Part shown: piece after piece, positions 5,606-6,243 of the stretch
Layout of the letters: every line of letters starts with the position of its first letter
Position numbering within the stretch: the stretch's first letter is position 1
Assembly: GCA_002392545.1 (NCBI GenBank)
Contig: DGHF01000174.1
Coordinates: 1-6,243 of the forward strand
Length of the DNA stretch: 6,243 nt
Source of the DNA: Ruminococcus sp. UBA3855
GTDB lineage: Bacteria > Bacillota > Clostridia > Oscillospirales > Ruminococcaceae
Reading direction: 5' to 3'
Notes under the pieces: generated by a model
The model's database searches: none
Seen by the model: the letters and a program-made list of their open reading frames with translations, nothing else
What the model was told of the DNA's origin: nothing
Program-made: the position numbers and the translations under genes

Positions 5606-5754
5606 ACAGACAGTAGATATTATTTTGGTAGTGCATTGTTCGAAATATCCACCGTTGAAGGTAGCGGAGGATTTGGATTTCTTATCGAATATTTCTAACC
5701 TCTTTCTCTTTATTATTTTCGTGAAAAGGACATGGTTTCGGCTGTGTCCTTTTT
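5606..5754 (+). ncRNA. Candidate small RNA of about 150 nt, family not recognised
   Basis: The unit runs from a near-consensus promoter to an intrinsic terminator and has no convincing ORF. The central part can fold into a long irregular hairpin. ATCCACCG (5647-5654) pairs with CGGAGGAT (5665-5672) with one A-A mismatch and a 10-nt loop. TTCGAAAT (5639-5646) continues the stem against ATTT (5677-5680) and CGAA (5686-5689) with bulges. GGTAG (5627-5631) can pair with CTAACC (5695-5700) around one bulged A. A single-stranded pyrimidine tract CCTCTTTCTCTTT (5699-5711) follows, then the terminator. An interrupted rod is loosely like 6S RNA, but the length and closing stem do not fit well, and I do not assign it. 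No plus-strand gene follows, so a riboswitch or leader is unlikely. Confidence 0.65.
5724..5754 (+). terminator. Intrinsic terminator of the candidate small RNA
   Basis: GGACATGG (5728-5735) and CTGTGTCC (5742-5749) form an 8-bp stem around a 6-nt loop, with AAAA before and TTTTT after. Two of the pairs are U-G in plus-strand RNA and would be A-C mismatches on the minus strand, so the plus direction is favoured. Confidence 0.8.
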
Positions 5755-5766
5755 ACGTTTCACTTC

Positions 5767-5804
5767 AAAACAAAGTGCAGACAAACCGAAAGGAATGCCT
5801 GCAC
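5767..5804 (-). terminator. Intrinsic terminator of the lysine-rich protein gene
   Basis: On the minus strand GTGCAGGCA (5804-5796) pairs with TGTCTGCAC (5783-5775) over 9 bp including one G-U, with an inner CC/GG pair closing the loop. The tract TTTGTTTT (5774-5767) follows. The G-U pair would be A-C on the plus strand, so it works on the minus strand. It starts 12 nt past the tandem stop codons. It faces the plus-strand small RNA terminator, so the two units converge and are insulated. Confidence 0.75.
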
Positions 5805-5818
5805 ATGGGAACGAATCA

Positions 5819-6243
5819 TTACTTCTTTTTCTTGTTGGCAGTTGCCTTCTTGGTTGTCTTGCTGGACTTTGTAGCAGTCTTAGCCTTTGCAGGGGTCTTT
5901 TCCTCAGCCGGCTTGCTGGAAGGTCTGCCTCTCTTAGCCTTAACCTCTTCAACCTTAGTTTCAGCCTTTTCCTTAACCTCTTCCACCTTAGCCCCAGCCT
6001 TTTCCTTAACCTCTTCCGCCTTAGTCTCGGCAACTTCCTTGACTTCCTCAGCCCTAGCTTCTACAGTTTCCTTGACCTCTTCTGCCTTAGCCTTCACTTC
6101 TTCAGCCTTTTCCTTAACTTCTTCTACTACCTTAGCAGTAGCTTTTCTTGTCTTCTTAACCGGAATTACTGCGCTCAGTTCAAGGGTCTTATCCCAGTTG
6201 CCTTCATGAGCAATCTTACCTTCCTTGATTGCATTCTCAAGGG
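5819..6243 (-). CDS. Lys/Glu-rich protein with 11-residue repeats, AT-hook-like motif and H1-like tail (N-terminus outside window)
   Basis: The last 140 codons are present; the start lies beyond the right edge. Numbering from the first full codon, residues 1-28 look globular, with Trp16 the only tryptophan. Residues 40-53 are two 7-residue units (EEVKEKA, EEVKAKA). Residues 54-97 are four 11-residue units of the type EEVKExxExKA. RGRP (104-107) is the core of an AT-hook. The tail (108-140) is rich in Lys, Thr, Ala, Ser and Pro, like histone H1, and ends in KKKK. The gene ends with tandem stops TAA TGA. Eleven-residue periodicity suggests a long amphipathic or coiled-coil helix; the tail suggests DNA binding and a nucleoid role. 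This is inference: I do not recognise the family, and LEA-like or surface roles remain possible. Confidence 0.85.
   Translation of the reverse strand, partial: LENAIKEGKIAHEGNWDKTLELSAVIPVKKTRKATAKVVEEVKEKAEEVKAKAEEVKETVEARAEEVKEVAETKAEEVKEKAGAKVEEVKEKAETKVEEVKAKRGRPSSKPAEEKTPAKAKTATKSSKTTKKATANKKKK
5921..5935 (-). other. AT-hook-like core (KRGRP) in the lysine-rich protein
   Basis: The codons for KRGRP fall between the end of the hendecad repeats and the Lys/Thr/Ala tail. RGRP flanked by basic residues is the known minor-groove-binding core of AT-hooks. There is only one copy, so DNA binding is suggested rather than shown. Confidence 0.5.
5951..6082 (-). repeat. Four 33-bp coding repeats (hendecads) in the lysine-rich gene
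   Basis: Four in-frame 33-bp units each encode EEVKE followed by six residues of the pattern x-x-E/G-x-K/R-A/V. Two shorter 21-bp units (6083-6124) encode EEVKEKA and EEVKAKA just before them. The units are diverged at synonymous and non-synonymous sites, so they are not a fresh slippage product. Copy number may still vary between strains. Confidence 0.8.

Noticed and set aside
5674..5754. Small peptide starting at TTG after GGAGG in the candidate RNA
   Set aside because: Only 3 nt separate GGAGG from TTG, GGAGG is paired in the hairpin, and the frame continues through the terminator without a stop.
5819..6097. GTG at 6095-6097 as start of the lysine-rich gene
   Set aside because: The frame continues open upstream to the window edge with the same codon style and a globular-looking segment, and no ribosome binding site precedes this GTG; it is an internal valine.
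5523..6209. Plus-strand frame with a hydrophobic, Ser/Leu-rich product
   Set aside because: It runs through the small RNA promoter, a terminator and the whole repeat region of the lysine-rich gene; its Leu/Thr/Ser repeats are the mirror of the Lys/Glu hendecads.

Overview
The window looks like a chromosomal segment from a Ruminococcus-type bacterium (Bacillota, Clostridia, Oscillospiraceae). Two things point there. One is the order small SRP RNA, dnaX, ybaB/ebfC, recR, which is a typical Firmicutes arrangement. The other is a secreted protein ending in a type I dockerin, the plug of cellulosome- or amylosome-type complexes made by gut ruminococci. The species cannot be read from the sequence. 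All protein genes lie on the minus strand; the long plus-strand open frames are shadows.

Right to left (the direction of minus-strand transcription): the right edge holds the C-terminal 140 codons of a lysine/glutamate-rich protein with 11-residue repeats, an AT-hook-like RGRP and a histone H1-like tail, followed by an intrinsic terminator (5767-5804). Next, on the plus strand, is a stand-alone transcription unit with no convincing ORF: a near-consensus promoter (5571-5599), a foldable body of about 150 nt, and an intrinsic terminator (5724-5754). I call it a candidate small RNA. It diverges from the SRP RNA promoter (5433-5461).

The small SRP RNA (about 5284-5408) is closed by a 19-bp helix that runs straight into eight U residues, so its end helix also looks like an intrinsic terminator. 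Only 13 nt later comes the Shine-Dalgarno sequence of dnaX (clamp-loader tau subunit), then ebfC (nucleoid-associated protein) and recR (recombination mediator). These three form a tight DNA replication/repair operon, closed by a strong terminator one base after the recR stop.

A 250-bp AT-rich intergenic region follows, with an extended -10 promoter, two tandem and one distant copy of an 11-bp element, and a 5' UTR hairpin. It drives a gene that runs off the left edge. This encodes at least 789 residues: signal peptide, two copies of one module separated by a Thr/Glu/Pro linker, two copies of a related module, and a dockerin. No catalytic domain is visible, so it is probably a non-catalytic (binding or structural) component of a dockerin-cohesin complex.

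The best candidates for something undescribed are the plus-strand small RNA, the four-module dockerin protein with its repeat-bearing promoter, and the hendecad/AT-hook protein.
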